NCBI GenBank assembly: GCA_938039795.1
Contig: CALHWU010000202.1
Location: 1-13,133, forward strand
DNA from: an uncultured Muribaculaceae bacterium
GTDB lineage: Bacteria; Bacteroidota; Bacteroidia; Bacteroidales; Muribaculaceae
DNA length: 13,133 nucleotides
Reading direction: 5' to 3'
This document shows, piece by piece, positions 1-7,903 of this stretch; the first letter of the stretch is position 1; each line of letters begins with the position of its first letter. The notes below the pieces were generated by a model. It saw nothing but the letters and a program-made list of their open reading frames with translations. It did not search any database and was not told the origin of the DNA. Position numbers and translations under genes: made by a program.

Positions 1-1
1 T

Positions 2-1228
2 CTCGTGGTCAACGACGGAGTGAAGGAGATCTTCATGAAACGCACCAAGGTCTACAACTCCATGCGCGAATATTTCAATACCGCAGGCTACATGGAGGTG
101 GAGACCCCCATACTCCAGTCGATACCCGGAGGAGCCTCGGCGCGTCCGTTCGTCACGCACCACAACGCCCTCGACATACCGCTCTACCTCCGCATAGCCG
201 ACGAGCTCTACCTCAAGCGTCTGATCGTGGGCGGATTCGAGGGGGTCTATGAGTTCTCCAAGAACTTCCGCAACGAGGGCATGGACCGCACGCACAACCC
301 GGAGTTCACATGCATGGAGATCTACGTAGCCTACAAGGACTACAACTGGATGATGGACTTCACCGAAAAGATGCTCGAAAAGATATGCCTCGACGTCAAC
401 GGCACCACCGAGGTGAAAGTCGGCGACAACGTCATATCCTTCAAGGCGCCTTTCAAGCGTGTCACCATGATCGACTCCATCAAGGAGTTCACCGGCATCG
501 ACATCACCGGCATGGGAGAGGATGACCTCCGTCAGGTATGCCGCCAGCTTGAAATCGAGGTGGATCCCTCGATGGGCAAAGGCAAGCTCATCGACGAGAT
601 ATTCGGCGAGAAGTGCGAGGGACGCTACATACAGCCCACATTCATCATCGACTACCCGATAGAGATGTCGCCTCTTACCAAGCGCCACCGCAATAACCCC
701 GAGCTCACCGAACGCTTCGAGCTCATGGTCAACGGTAAGGAGCTGGCCAACGCCTACTCCGAGCTCAACGATCCGATCGATCAGTATGAGCGCTTCGTGG
801 AGCAGATGCGGCTGAGCGAGAAAGGCGACGACGAAGCCATGATCATCGACAAGGACTTCATCCGCGCCCTCGAATACGGCATGCCCCCAACCTCGGGCAT
901 GGGCATCGGCATGGATCGCCTTGTGATGCTCATGACCGGCCAGACCACCATACAGGAGGTGCTCTTCTTCCCGCAGATGCGTCCGGAGAAGACTGCCCGG
1001 CGCGACAACGCCGAGCAGTTTGCCCAGGCTGGCGTACCGGCAGAATGGGTTCCTGCGCTCCACAAGCTTGGGGTGCTGACCCTGCAGCAGCTCGCATCGG
1101 CCGCATCGGCCGGCAAGCTCCAGCAGGATCTCTGCGGACTCAACAAAAAATTCAAGCTCGGACTGGCCAATCCGTCGGCCGACGATGTGAAGCAGTGGAT
1201 CGCCGCAGCTTCCGCCCTTGGAGAGTGA
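2..1228 (+). CDS. lysS: Lysyl-tRNA synthetase, class II (5' end missing)
   Basis: Charges tRNA-Lys with lysine in the cytoplasm. The reading frame is open at the left edge, so the in-frame GTG at position 5 is an internal valine, not a start; the N-terminal OB-fold anticodon-binding domain lies outside the window. Counting from that codon, 407 residues are visible. Class II motif 1 is at about 27-49 (METPILQS-like, then PGGASARPF), motif 2 at 88-107 ([14 protein letters not shown]) and motif 3 at 297-311 ([15 protein letters not shown]); together they make the ATP and lysine site. Residues about 332-407 extend beyond the catalytic core with an LNKKFKLGL segment that I associate with Bacteroidetes LysRS; its role is unknown to me. 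A strong hairpin follows the stop, then gpsA 99 bases on. Identification is secure. Confidence 0.97.
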   Translation, partial: LVVNDGVKEIFMKRTKVYNSMREYFNTAGYMEVETPILQSIPGGASARPFVTHHNALDIPLYLRIADELYLKRLIVGGFEGVYEFSKNFRNEGMDRTHNPEFTCMEIYVAYKDYNWMMDFTEKMLEKICLDVNGTTEVKVGDNVISFKAPFKRVTMIDSIKEFTGIDITGMGEDDLRQVCRQLEIEVDPSMGKGKLIDEIFGEKCEGRYIQPTFIIDYPIEMSPLTKRHRNNPELTERFELMVNGKELANAYSELNDPIDQYERFVEQMRLSEKGDDEAMIIDKDFIRALEYGMPPTSGMGIGMDRLVMLMTGQTTIQEVLFFPQMRPEKTARRDNAEQFAQAGVPAEWVPALHKLGVLTLQQLASAASAGKLQQDLCGLNKKFKLGLANPSADDVKQWIAAASALGE

Positions 1229-1250
1229 ATCATTACATAGCCGTCCACAC

Positions 1251-1280
1251 CGCGGAGCCGCCACTGAAAGCGGCTCCGCG
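1251..1280 (+). terminator. Hairpin after lysS, without a T run
   Basis: A perfect 11-bp inverted repeat, CGCGGAGCCGC (1251-1261) and GCGGCTCCGCG (1270-1280), encloses an 8-base loop and starts 22 bases after the lysS stop. The stem is GC-rich and would be very stable in RNA. No T run follows (CTAAGCGG), so it is not a standard intrinsic terminator. It may protect or define the lysS mRNA 3' end, attenuate read-through into gpsA, or terminate with help. No promoter match is seen between it and gpsA. Confidence 0.5.
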
Positions 1281-1327
1281 CTAAGCGGCCGATAGTATAC
1301 AACACATACCATGAAACTTTTCAGAAT

Positions 1328-2323
1328 ATGAATTTTCCAGGTACAATAGCAGTAATGGGCGGCGGAAGCTGGGCCACAGCCCTCGCCAAACTGCTGCTCG
1401 AAAACTGTGAGTCGATCATATGGTATATGCGGCGCGACGACCGCATAGCCGACTTCAAGCGTCTGCGACGCAACCCGGCCTATCTCAGCGATGTGATATT
1501 CGACATTGAGCGGATTGAATTCTCCTCGGATATCAACGAGGCATGCCGCAACGCCGATACCCTGCTGCTGGTCATGCCCTCTCCTTATTTCAAGACCCAC
1601 GTAGACAAGATCACCGAAGATATCTCCGAGAAGTATATCGTATCGGCCGTAAAAGGGATCGTGCCTGACGGCAACCAACTCATCTCCACATATATGCAGC
1701 GGCGCTTCGGCGTCCGGCCGGAGCACACGCTGGTAGTCAGCGGCCCCTGTCATGCCGAGGAGGTGGCTCTCGGACGCCAGAGCTATCTGACGGTCGGAGG
1801 CCATGACCTTTTCATGGCAGAGAAATTCGCCAACTGCCTCAGCGGAAAAACTCTGAAGACCATAACGTCGAGCGATGTCGACGGCATTGAATACGCCGCC
1901 GTATTGAAAAACGTCTATTCGATAGCTGCCGGCATAGTCCACGGACTGAAAAACGGCGACAACTTCCTCGCGATGCTCGTCAGCAACGCCATCAGGGAGA
2001 TGGAACGGTTTATCGACACCGTCTATCCGCGACCGCGCCAGATCTGCGACTCCGTTTATCTCGGCGACCTCCTTGTGACATCCTACTCCCGCTTCAGCCG
2101 CAACCACAACTTCGGCTCCATGATCGGCCGCGGCTATTCGGTAAAGGCCGCCCGCATGGAGATGGAGCAGACCGCCGAAGGCTACTACGGCACGAAGTGC
2201 ATTCACGAGATCAACGAGCGCTACGACGTGGCCATGCCGATACTCGACGGAGTGTTCGACATACTCTACCGCGGCATCAATCCGTCGAAAGCCATCGCCA
2301 AGATGAGCGAGACTTTCATCTGA
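1328..2323 (+). CDS. gpsA: NAD(P)-dependent glycerol-3-phosphate dehydrogenase
   Basis: Reduces dihydroxyacetone phosphate to sn-glycerol-3-phosphate, the backbone of membrane phospholipids; cytoplasmic. The 331 residues match the family's usual length. The N-terminal Rossmann fold shows the dinucleotide-binding GGGSWATALAK (11-21); SAVKG (106-110) and SGPCHAEEV (138-146) follow. The C-terminal helical domain has the catalytic lysine in VLKNVYSIAAG (K194) and SRFSRNHNFG (254-263), the substrate-phosphate region. The canonical SGPSFA is SGPCHA here, which I believe is common in Bacteroidetes and not a defect. The ATG at 1328 has no Shine-Dalgarno, as is normal for the phylum. A six-codon reading frame (1311-1331) ends in an ATGA overlap with this start. 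No promoter was found between lysS and gpsA, so co-transcription is plausible, subject to the intervening hairpin. Confidence 0.95.
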   Translation: MNFPGTIAVMGGGSWATALAKLLLENCESIIWYMRRDDRIADFKRLRRNPAYLSDVIFDIERIEFSSDINEACRNADTLLLVMPSPYFKTHVDKITEDISEKYIVSAVKGIVPDGNQLISTYMQRRFGVRPEHTLVVSGPCHAEEVALGRQSYLTVGGHDLFMAEKFANCLSGKTLKTITSSDVDGIEYAAVLKNVYSIAAGIVHGLKNGDNFLAMLVSNAIREMERFIDTVYPRPRQICDSVYLGDLLVTSYSRFSRNHNFGSMIGRGYSVKAARMEMEQTAEGYYGTKCIHEINERYDVAMPILDGVFDILYRGINPSKAIAKMSETFI

Positions 2324-2436
2324 CCCGACGCCCCGGCGAGGGAACATCTGCGCCGTGATATTTGTTGTAGACTTCCAGAGACAGACATATCGCAAAAGCG
2401 ACAGTCACATCTTATTGACACTTATCCTTTAACCAA

Positions 2437-3774
2437 ATGAAAACCATAAAAGTAAACATCAGCAATGCCTTCGGAGCAATCAGCGAAGGCACCGTCAGCG
2501 GCATGCTTCCCGAAGCATCCGAGGCGCTCTCCAAGGTCGAAAACGGCACCGGAGCCGGCAACGACTTCCTCGGCTGGGTCAAACTCCCCTCGGAAACGAC
2601 CCCGGCGCTCGTCGACGATATCGTGGCAACAGCCGAACGTCTGCGTTCGGAGTGCGAATATGTGGTATGCGTAGGAATAGGCGGATCCTACCTCGGCGCC
2701 AAGGCCGTCATAGAGGCCCTCGGCGACTCGTTCGCCCCCTACCGCTGCGACTGCGGATCGACGAAAGTGGTGTTTGCCGGACAGAATATCGGCGAGGACT
2801 ACATGTATGAGCTCCTCCAGCTCCTCGACGGCAAGAAATTCGGCATCGTGGTGATATCCAAGTCGGGCACCACCACGGAGCCGGCCATCGCCTTCCGTCT
2901 GCTCAAGGAGAAACTCGAGAAGCAGGTCGGCAAGAAGAAGGCCGCCGAGCTCACAGTGGCCATCACCGACGCCAAGCGCGGCGCCCTGCGTCAGCTCGCC
3001 ACCGAAGAGGGCTACAAGACTTTCGTCATCGCCGACAACGTAGGCGGACGATTCTCCGTGCTCACTCCCGTAGGTCTGCTCCCCATAGCCGTGGCCGGCT
3101 ACGACATCCGCGCACTGCTTCACGGAGCTGCCGAGATGGAGGAAGCCACCAAGGCTACCACACTCGAAAACCCGTCGCTTCTCTACGCAGCCACCCGCAA
3201 TGCTCTTTACCGCGCCGGCAAGAAGACCGAAATCCTCGCCAACTTCAATCCCAAACTCCACTACTTCGGCGAATGGTGGAAACAGCTCTACGGCGAGAGC
3301 GAGGGCAAGGACGGCAAGGGCATCTTCCCGGCGGCCGTCGACCTCACCACCGACCTCCACTCCATGGGCCAGTGGATCCAGGAAGGCGAGCGCACCATCT
3401 TCGAGACTGTGATATCAGTCGAGGCTTCAGAGCATGAGCTTCGCGTGCCGTCCGACGCCGACAATCTCGACGGACTCAACTATATCGCCGGAAAGCGCAT
3501 CGACGAAGTCAACAAGATGGCCGAGCTCGGCACACGCATAGCCCACGTTGACGGCGGAGTGCCCAACATACAGATCACCATCCCCGCTCTTCACGAACAG
3601 TGGCTCGGACAGCTCATCTATTTCTTCGAGAAGGCGTGCGGAATCAGCGGCTACCTGCTCGGAGTCAATCCCTTCAACCAGCCGGGAGTAGAGGCCTACA
3701 AGCGCAACATGTTCGCCCTGCTCGAGAAACCGGGCTACGAGAACGAGACCGCTGCCATCCGCGCCAAGATGTGA
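2437..3774 (+). CDS. pgi: Glucose-6-phosphate isomerase
   Basis: Interconverts glucose-6-phosphate and fructose-6-phosphate in glycolysis and gluconeogenesis and feeds sugar-nucleotide synthesis; cytoplasmic. The 445 residues fit the short bacterial form of the family. Visible features: [12 protein letters not shown] (79-90) and [10 protein letters not shown] (141-150) of the SIS fold that binds the sugar phosphate; the family signature [15 protein letters not shown] (200-214); the probable catalytic glutamate in GESEGKDG (E287); the ring-opening histidine in DLHSMGQW (H308); and the C-terminal signature [10 protein letters not shown] (413-422) with the active-site lysine K422. The gene lies 113 bases after gpsA, with only a weak promoter-like match (GATATTTG at 2357) and no convincing -33 box. 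A strong terminator follows. I recall lysS-gpsA-pgi as a common order in Bacteroidales. Confidence 0.97.
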   Translation: MKTIKVNISNAFGAISEGTVSGMLPEASEALSKVENGTGAGNDFLGWVKLPSETTPALVDDIVATAERLRSECEYVVCVGIGGSYLGAKAVIEALGDSFAPYRCDCGSTKVVFAGQNIGEDYMYELLQLLDGKKFGIVVISKSGTTTEPAIAFRLLKEKLEKQVGKKKAAELTVAITDAKRGALRQLATEEGYKTFVIADNVGGRFSVLTPVGLLPIAVAGYDIRALLHGAAEMEEATKATTLENPSLLYAATRNALYRAGKKTEILANFNPKLHYFGEWWKQLYGESEGKDGKGIFPAAVDLTTDLHSMGQWIQEGERTIFETVISVEASEHELRVPSDADNLDGLNYIAGKRIDEVNKMAELGTRIAHVDGGVPNIQITIPALHEQWLGQLIYFFEKACGISGYLLGVNPFNQPGVEAYKRNMFALLEKPGYENETAAIRAKM

Positions 3775-3783
3775 CCGGCACAG

Positions 3784-3803
3784 CCATGACCCATCGGTCA
3801 TGG
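3784..3803. repeat. Short hairpin between pgi and its terminator
   Basis: A perfect 8-bp inverted repeat, CCATGACC (3784-3791) and GGTCATGG (3796-3803), surrounds a 4-base loop (CATC). It begins 10 bases after the pgi stop and lies directly before the terminator. It may stabilise the pgi mRNA 3' end. No T run follows, so it is unlikely to terminate by itself. Confidence 0.5.
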
Positions 3804-3817
3804 ACAGCATAAAACCA

Positions 3818-3865
3818 CCGCACCCTGCATTGACCTCTTCATGCCATGCAGGGTGCGGCTTTTTT
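3818..3865. terminator. Rho-independent terminator, probably bidirectional
   Basis: A perfect 13-bp stem, CCGCACCCTGCAT (3818-3830) with ATGCAGGGTGCGG (3846-3858), has a 15-base loop and is followed on the plus strand by six T's (3860-3865). This is a textbook intrinsic terminator for pgi and the lysS-gpsA-pgi block. Read on the minus strand, the same stem is followed by TGGTTTT (3817-3811), a weaker T tract, so it can also stop transcripts of the converging GH20 gene, whose stop codon is at 3884-3886. Confidence 0.9.
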
Positions 3866-3883
3866 AATAGCTGAGCCTCAGGG

Positions 3884-5860
3884 TCAGCGCACGTAGTTGT
3901 ATACTTTCAGATCCTTGACGGCGCTCTTAAACTGCCCGGCTCTGGCAAGCGGCAATACGAGTGTCTGCAGCCGGTACATCTTGTTCTTGCCCTCGTTGTA
4001 CCACTCCGTAGTGTTGTCAAGGCTGGAGTAAAGCTTGCCGTTGACATACAGCTTGGTCGACTTGCTGGTGCCGGTAATCTTTATATCGGCCTTTTCGCCG
4101 GGATAGGGGCGGAAGCCGAAGTCGTAGAGATAACCGTCGCGCTTGAAGCCCATCATGCCCTTCACAGGATCGGCGAGATAGAGCGTGGCGTTGTCGGATT
4201 CAAACAGAGCTGTTCCCGGCTGCTCGGGCTGAGCGTCAAGAGTAAACTCAAGAGTCCAGTCATAGCCTACGTCGGGAATGCCTGTAGTCTGACCGTTTTT
4301 GAGGCTCCCCGTCTCATATACGAGCGAATTCGGCTCGCCGACACGGGCAAGCCTGTTGACGCCAGGAGCCTCGTCAATACGCTGCGAAGCCGCTATGAAA
4401 TCATCGTAAGGCACTGTGACCGACGGGCCGTCCCAGAGCTTGGCCGCCATAGTAGGGAGAGCTGCCATTACGCGGTGGTGCACATCCTGCACCGACACGC
4501 CGTTGCCCACATGGTCGTTCCACACGGCGAAGTATCCGCCGACGAGCGCCGGATCACGCTCTTCGAACTGCACGTTGCCCACCTTGGCCGGAGTCCACTC
4601 CGAGTAAAGCCATTTGGTGTTGAGATAATCATGATAGTAGCCAGCATTGGGCACGATATACACCATTCCGTCGGGGATGGAGTTGATCTTGAACCCGAGC
4701 TTCACCATCTCCTTCGGATCGGCATAGCCGTTATACCATGCGTCGAGCATTACGCCTTCGGTCTTGATGGGAGTCTCGCCGGGAGCCGTCGAGAGCGAAC
4801 CCCACACCCACGGAGTCTTGCCGTAACCCTCCACGAGGCGGATATAGTGATCCATAAAGCCGCGGAATTTCTCGGCGGTCTCCTTTTTCTTGTCAAATCC
4901 GGGGTAGTCCTTGCCGAATTCATCGGTGCCTATATGCATGTAGCGGCTGGTGAATACCGGATCGGGGCCTGCGAGATATTCATGAAACAGCGAGTCGAGA
5001 AACGGCATCGTAGCCGGATTGAACAGGTCGAGATGATCCTCTCCGAACTCCTTGCTGCCTATTCCGCGGTAGCGGGCGAAGGCGAGGGCGTGGGCAGGGA
5101 TGTCGATCTCCGGGACTATATCCACCATATCACCGGCCGCAGTGCGCTGCATATCGCGCATCTGCTGCTTGGTATAGTAGCCGTCGCGGGCTGTCAGTCC
5201 GGGGAAAGTCTCGCTCTCCATGCGGAAAGCCGCATAGGTCTTGTCCCAGTCGTTGGAGAAGTAGCACAGGAAACCGTTGTCGTTGAGATGCAGACGCAGG
5301 GAGTTGAATTTATAATACGACAGGATTTTCACAAGGTCGTCGACATAGTCGACGGGGAAGAACTTGCGGCCCACATCGAGCGACAGGCCTCTGACCGGAT
5401 AGTCGGGCCAGTCGGTGATCTTGCCTTTGGGCACTGCCTGTCCCCGATTCTGCCTGGCGATCTGAAGCAGGGTGCGCGTGCCCCAGTATACTCCCGTAGG
5501 AGTCGGCGATGAGATAGTCAGACGCTTGTCGGCCACAAGCGTGTAGCCTTCGTCGCCGAGCTTGCTGTCAGCCTTGAGCTTCAGCTCCACATCGGCATCG
5601 GCTGCTTTGCCCGACACCACCTCCGGACGGACGCCGAACATCCGCTGCCAGTCGGCTGCCAGCGAATCGGCCACCGACCGGAGTGACTGATCGGCGATGA
5701 CGATACGTGACGACGGTTTAATGCTCAAAGACCCGGCAGCGCCTTGCCACTGGCGCACCTCCGGCACCACAAACGGCTTGGGGTTCCTGACACTCGTTGC
5801 GGCCGATGCATGCATCAGCGCTAAAGCCACCGCGATGGCTGCTGTAAGAAGTTTCTTCAT
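3884..5860 (-). CDS. Exported family GH20 glycoside hydrolase with C-terminal lectin-like domain
   Basis: Likely releases terminal N-acetylhexosamine, or a disaccharide built on it, from glycans, in the periplasm or at the cell surface. The 658 residues begin with a signal peptide (MKKLLTAAIAVALALMHASA, cleavage near 20-21). A GH20b-like alpha/beta domain covers about 28-145, the GH20 TIM barrel about 153-480, and a concanavalin/LamG-like beta domain about 510-658 (LYVNGKLYSSL at 603-613). The catalytic Asp-Glu pair is D313-E314 in HIGTDEFG; PEIDIPAHA (250-258) is the usual preceding conserved strand. Classical hexosaminidases carry HxGGDE, whereas here Thr precedes the pair. That, with the lectin-like tail, resembles lacto-N-biosidase-type members, but beta-N-acetylhexosaminidase remains possible. 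No lipobox. The gene has its own promoter and is convergent with pgi. Family assignment is sure; substrate is not. Confidence 0.9.
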   Translation of the reverse strand: MKKLLTAAIAVALALMHASAATSVRNPKPFVVPEVRQWQGAAGSLSIKPSSRIVIADQSLRSVADSLAADWQRMFGVRPEVVSGKAADADVELKLKADSKLGDEGYTLVADKRLTISSPTPTGVYWGTRTLLQIARQNRGQAVPKGKITDWPDYPVRGLSLDVGRKFFPVDYVDDLVKILSYYKFNSLRLHLNDNGFLCYFSNDWDKTYAAFRMESETFPGLTARDGYYTKQQMRDMQRTAAGDMVDIVPEIDIPAHALAFARYRGIGSKEFGEDHLDLFNPATMPFLDSLFHEYLAGPDPVFTSRYMHIGTDEFGKDYPGFDKKKETAEKFRGFMDHYIRLVEGYGKTPWVWGSLSTAPGETPIKTEGVMLDAWYNGYADPKEMVKLGFKINSIPDGMVYIVPNAGYYHDYLNTKWLYSEWTPAKVGNVQFEERDPALVGGYFAVWNDHVGNGVSVQDVHHRVMAALPTMAAKLWDGPSVTVPYDDFIAASQRIDEAPGVNRLARVGEPNSLVYETGSLKNGQTTGIPDVGYDWTLEFTLDAQPEQPGTALFESDNATLYLADPVKGMMGFKRDGYLYDFGFRPYPGEKADIKITGTSKSTKLYVNGKLYSSLDNTTEWYNEGKNKMYRLQTLVLPLARAGQFKSAVKDLKVYNYVR

Positions 5861-5870
5861 GATAATTTCT

Positions 5871-5935
5871 GGTGAAATGGATTTTCTACAAAATTAGCAA
5901 TTATTTCTATAAAGTTACCGCCAAGGGGTGAAATG
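5871..5935. repeat. Direct repeat GGTGAAATG flanking the GH20 promoter
   Basis: The 9-mer GGTGAAATG occurs at 5871-5879 and again at 5927-5935, 56 bases apart start to start, on either side of the GH20 -7 box. The distal copy lies 23 bases upstream of the wzi -33 box. A further 6-bp inverted repeat, GGGGTG (5925-5930) and CACCCC (5942-5947), overlaps the distal copy. These could be binding sites for a regulator of one or both divergent genes. The lengths are short enough that chance is a real alternative. Confidence 0.3.
5889..5896 (-). promoter_or_regulatory. Probable promoter -7 box for the GH20 gene
   Basis: Read on the minus strand, 5896-5889 is TAATTTTG, an exact match to the Bacteroidetes -7 consensus TAnnTTTG, and lies 28 bases before the GH20 start codon. 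The matching -33 box is poor: the nearest TTG (5924-5922) is 25 bases upstream, longer than the usual 19-21. The promoter could therefore be weak or depend on an activator. Confidence 0.5.
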
Positions 5936-5957
5936 ATATGCCACCCCGAGCGGTTTC

Positions 5958-5988
5958 TTGGGGATTATAAATAAAAACAGTAACTTTG
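5958..5988 (+). promoter_or_regulatory. Consensus Bacteroidetes promoter of the wzi-lipoprotein unit
   Basis: TTG (5958-5960), exactly 20 bases, then TAACTTTG (5981-5988): a full match to the Bacteroidetes primary-sigma consensus (-33 TTG, -7 TAnnTTTG). Transcription should begin a few bases after 5988, giving a leader of roughly 25 bases before the ATG at 6018. This rules out the in-frame TTG at 5958 as translation start, since that triplet is the -33 box itself. Confidence 0.8.
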
Positions 5989-6017
5989 CACCCTCAGAAC
6001 CAAATCATTTCTCCTTA

Positions 6018-7490
6018 ATGAGATATATACGATTATTATCCGCCCTTCTGACGATATCGGCCGCTGCCATCTTCGCCGAAGCGGCAGAGATACCCGACAG
6101 TGCTTTCCGTTATTCAGCAGAGGTCAACGCCAGCGTCAGTTCCGGAGCCAACACGCCGTTCTGGCTTGTCAACAACCGGTTTGGCCTCTCATCCATCGAG
6201 AAAAACAACGGCTACGTGCGCGCCGGCCTCTTCAAGGACGCCAGCAAGGAAGGCAAACGCTTCAGCTGGGGAGCCGGAGTGGATCTGGCGGTGCCCTGGA
6301 ACTTCACTTCCTCTTTCGTAGTGCAGCAGCTATATGCCGATCTCCGCTACCGCAACGCCGAGCTTTCGGTCGGCTCCAAGGAGTGGACCGGAGGCTTCAA
6401 CAACATACGCCTCTCGAGCGGCGATCTCCTCTTCTCCAATAACTCACGTCCCATACCCCAGGCACGGATATCGCTCCCCGACTACATCGCCATACCATTT
6501 ACAAACCGATGGGTAAGCCTGAAAGGCTATATAGCCTACGGAGCCTTCACCGACGACAGCTGGCAGCGCCACGCCGCCAAAAACGGAGCCAAGCACACCA
6601 AGCACGTGCTTTTCCACTCCAAAGGGGGCTCATTGCTGTTCGGCGACACGCAGCGCTTCCCCCTCACTTTCGAGGCCGGCATGCAGATGGGAGCACAGTT
6701 CGGCGGCCAGTCGATAAGCGACGGGCGGGTAATCGACATGCCCAACGGCATCAAGGACTGGATAAAGGTGTTCTGGCCATCGGCCGGAGGGGGCGATACC
6801 CCGTCGTCGGAACAGCTCAACGTCTACGGCAACCACACCGGCGAATGGGATTTCCGCCTCAAATGGGCGCCCAAAGGCTCCGACTGGTCGGCCGCGCTCT
6901 ATTACGAGCACTTCTTCGAGGATCACTCGATGATGTTTTTCGACTACACCTGGCGCGACATGCTGCTCGGACTGGAGGTCAACCTGCCGTCCAACCCCAT
7001 TGTAAGCTCACTGGTCTACGAATACCTCTACACCAAGGATCAGGCAGGCCCCGTATACTGGGACCACACTCCAGAGATACCAGAGCAGGTCAGCGGACGC
7101 GACCAGTACTACAACCACGGCATCTACTCCGGGTGGCAACACTGGGGCATGGGCATAGGAAACCCGCTGCTTATATCGCCGGTGTACAACCGCGACGGCA
7201 CGATCTCTTTCCAGCACAACCGCATCAAGGGACATCATCTCGGAGTGGAGGGAAAGCCCACGCGCTGGCTGACCTGGCGCATGCTGCTGAGCTATTCGCG
7301 AAGCTGGGGCACCTACGACGCTCCCACCCCGCGCGTGCTCAGCAATGTCAACACGCTTTTCGAAGCGACAGTCAGACCTCCGCAGCTTAAAGGATGGTCG
7401 GCAACGCTCTCTTTCGCCACCGACGGCGGTTCGCTTCTCGGACCGAGCCGCGGCGCTATGCTCTCAATCAAAAAGACCGGATGGTTATGA
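6018..7490 (+). CDS. Capsule assembly Wzi family outer-membrane protein
   Basis: An outer-membrane beta-barrel of the Wzi family, whose studied E. coli member helps anchor capsular polysaccharide to the surface. The ATG at 6018 gives 490 residues starting with a signal peptide (MRYIRLLSALLTISAAAIFAEA, about 1-22); the frame continues upstream to 5958, but that segment overlaps the promoter. After the signal, FRYSAEVNASVSSGANTPFWLVNNRFG is the typical first-strand region of Bacteroidetes Wzi proteins. The rest alternates short amphipathic strands rich in Tyr/Trp/Phe with polar loops, including GSKEWTGGFNN, and ends in SIKKTGWL, a short terminal strand. Length and layout suit the family. The gene heads a two-gene unit: the ATG of the next lipoprotein overlaps its TGA (ATGA, 7487-7490). 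A role in surface polysaccharide assembly is supported by the export operon 550 bases downstream. Substrate unknown. Confidence 0.88.
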   Translation: MRYIRLLSALLTISAAAIFAEAAEIPDSAFRYSAEVNASVSSGANTPFWLVNNRFGLSSIEKNNGYVRAGLFKDASKEGKRFSWGAGVDLAVPWNFTSSFVVQQLYADLRYRNAELSVGSKEWTGGFNNIRLSSGDLLFSNNSRPIPQARISLPDYIAIPFTNRWVSLKGYIAYGAFTDDSWQRHAAKNGAKHTKHVLFHSKGGSLLFGDTQRFPLTFEAGMQMGAQFGGQSISDGRVIDMPNGIKDWIKVFWPSAGGGDTPSSEQLNVYGNHTGEWDFRLKWAPKGSDWSAALYYEHFFEDHSMMFFDYTWRDMLLGLEVNLPSNPIVSSLVYEYLYTKDQAGPVYWDHTPEIPEQVSGRDQYYNHGIYSGWQHWGMGIGNPLLISPVYNRDGTISFQHNRIKGHHLGVEGKPTRWLTWRMLLSYSRSWGTYDAPTPRVLSNVNTLFEATVRPPQLKGWSATLSFATDGGSLLGPSRGAMLSIKKTGWL

Positions 7491-7894
7491 AACGACCGAA
7501 TATCACCAGAACAGCGGCCGCGCTGGCGGCGCTCATCGTCACCTTCGCCATATCCTCATGCCGCAAGGGGGGCATCAACGACGATCTCGACGGACAATGG
7601 CGAGTGATCGCAGTGGAACACCTTGCCGACGGCACGGTCAGCGAACCCTACAACCACTTCTACTGCCTCTATCTCCACACCGCCAATCTCACCAATCCGG
7701 GCGTCGCGGCCACAGCCAACATGACCTACGACCGCAAAGGGCGCCGGCTGACGCTGGAATTTCCCTACGGGGTGCAGAATCTGGCTCCGTGGGGCATCTA
7801 CGACATCACCACGACATTCACTATAGAGCATCTCAACAGCCACTCACTCGTCATAGCATCCGACAAGGCGAAGGTGACAATGAAGAAATTCTGA
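7487..7894 (+). CDS. Small lipocalin-like lipoprotein coupled to the Wzi gene
   Basis: A 135-residue predicted lipoprotein. The N-terminus has basic residues, a hydrophobic stretch (AALAALIVTFA) and the lipobox ISSC with Cys25 as the lipidation site. The mature part starts with a polar spacer and then DLDGQWRVIAVEH (34-46), the LxGxW entry motif typical of small lipocalin-like domains in Bacteroidetes lipoproteins; the remainder looks all-beta (LTLEFPYGVQ, IYDITTTFTIEHL). The start at 7487 is preferred because it gives a clean signal peptide and an ATGA overlap with the wzi stop; ATG 7481 is two codons upstream and cannot be excluded. Frame openness further upstream is overlap with wzi. The tight coupling suggests a partner of the barrel, perhaps in assembly or retention at the outer membrane; that is inference. 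Exact family not assigned. Confidence 0.8.
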   Translation: MKRPNITRTAAALAALIVTFAISSCRKGGINDDLDGQWRVIAVEHLADGTVSEPYNHFYCLYLHTANLTNPGVAATANMTYDRKGRRLTLEFPYGVQNLAPWGIYDITTTFTIEHLNSHSLVIASDKAKVTMKKF

Positions 7895-7903
7895 GCGAAT
7901 CGC

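Noticed and set aside
2357..2364. GATATTTG before pgi as a promoter -7 box
   Set aside because: It matches TAnnTTTG at five of six fixed bases, but no TTG lies 19-21 bases upstream, so it is not listed as a promoter.
2422..3360. A 312-codon open frame antisense to pgi
   Set aside because: pgi carries all family signatures in the other strand; the antisense product is Gly/Val/Glu-rich with no recognisable motif, as expected from GC-rich third positions.
4475..5512. A 345-codon open frame antisense to the GH20 gene
   Set aside because: It lies wholly inside a gene with clear signal peptide, domains and catalytic residues, and its translation looks like a codon-bias shadow (His/Val/Ile/Glu-rich, no recognisable domain).
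5958..6017. Upstream TTG start for the Wzi protein
   Set aside because: The TTG is the -33 promoter box and the segment lies before the predicted transcription start; the ATG at 6018 starts directly with a signal peptide.
6509..7390. A 293-codon frame overlapping wzi on the same strand
   Set aside because: The product is Arg/His/Gln-rich without motifs, while the wzi frame gives a continuous barrel protein. It is an out-of-frame shadow.
7394..7486. Upstream start for the lipoprotein
   Set aside because: It would place about 30 residues encoded inside wzi before the signal peptide and bury the lipobox signal; ATG 7487 gives a standard lipoprotein signal.
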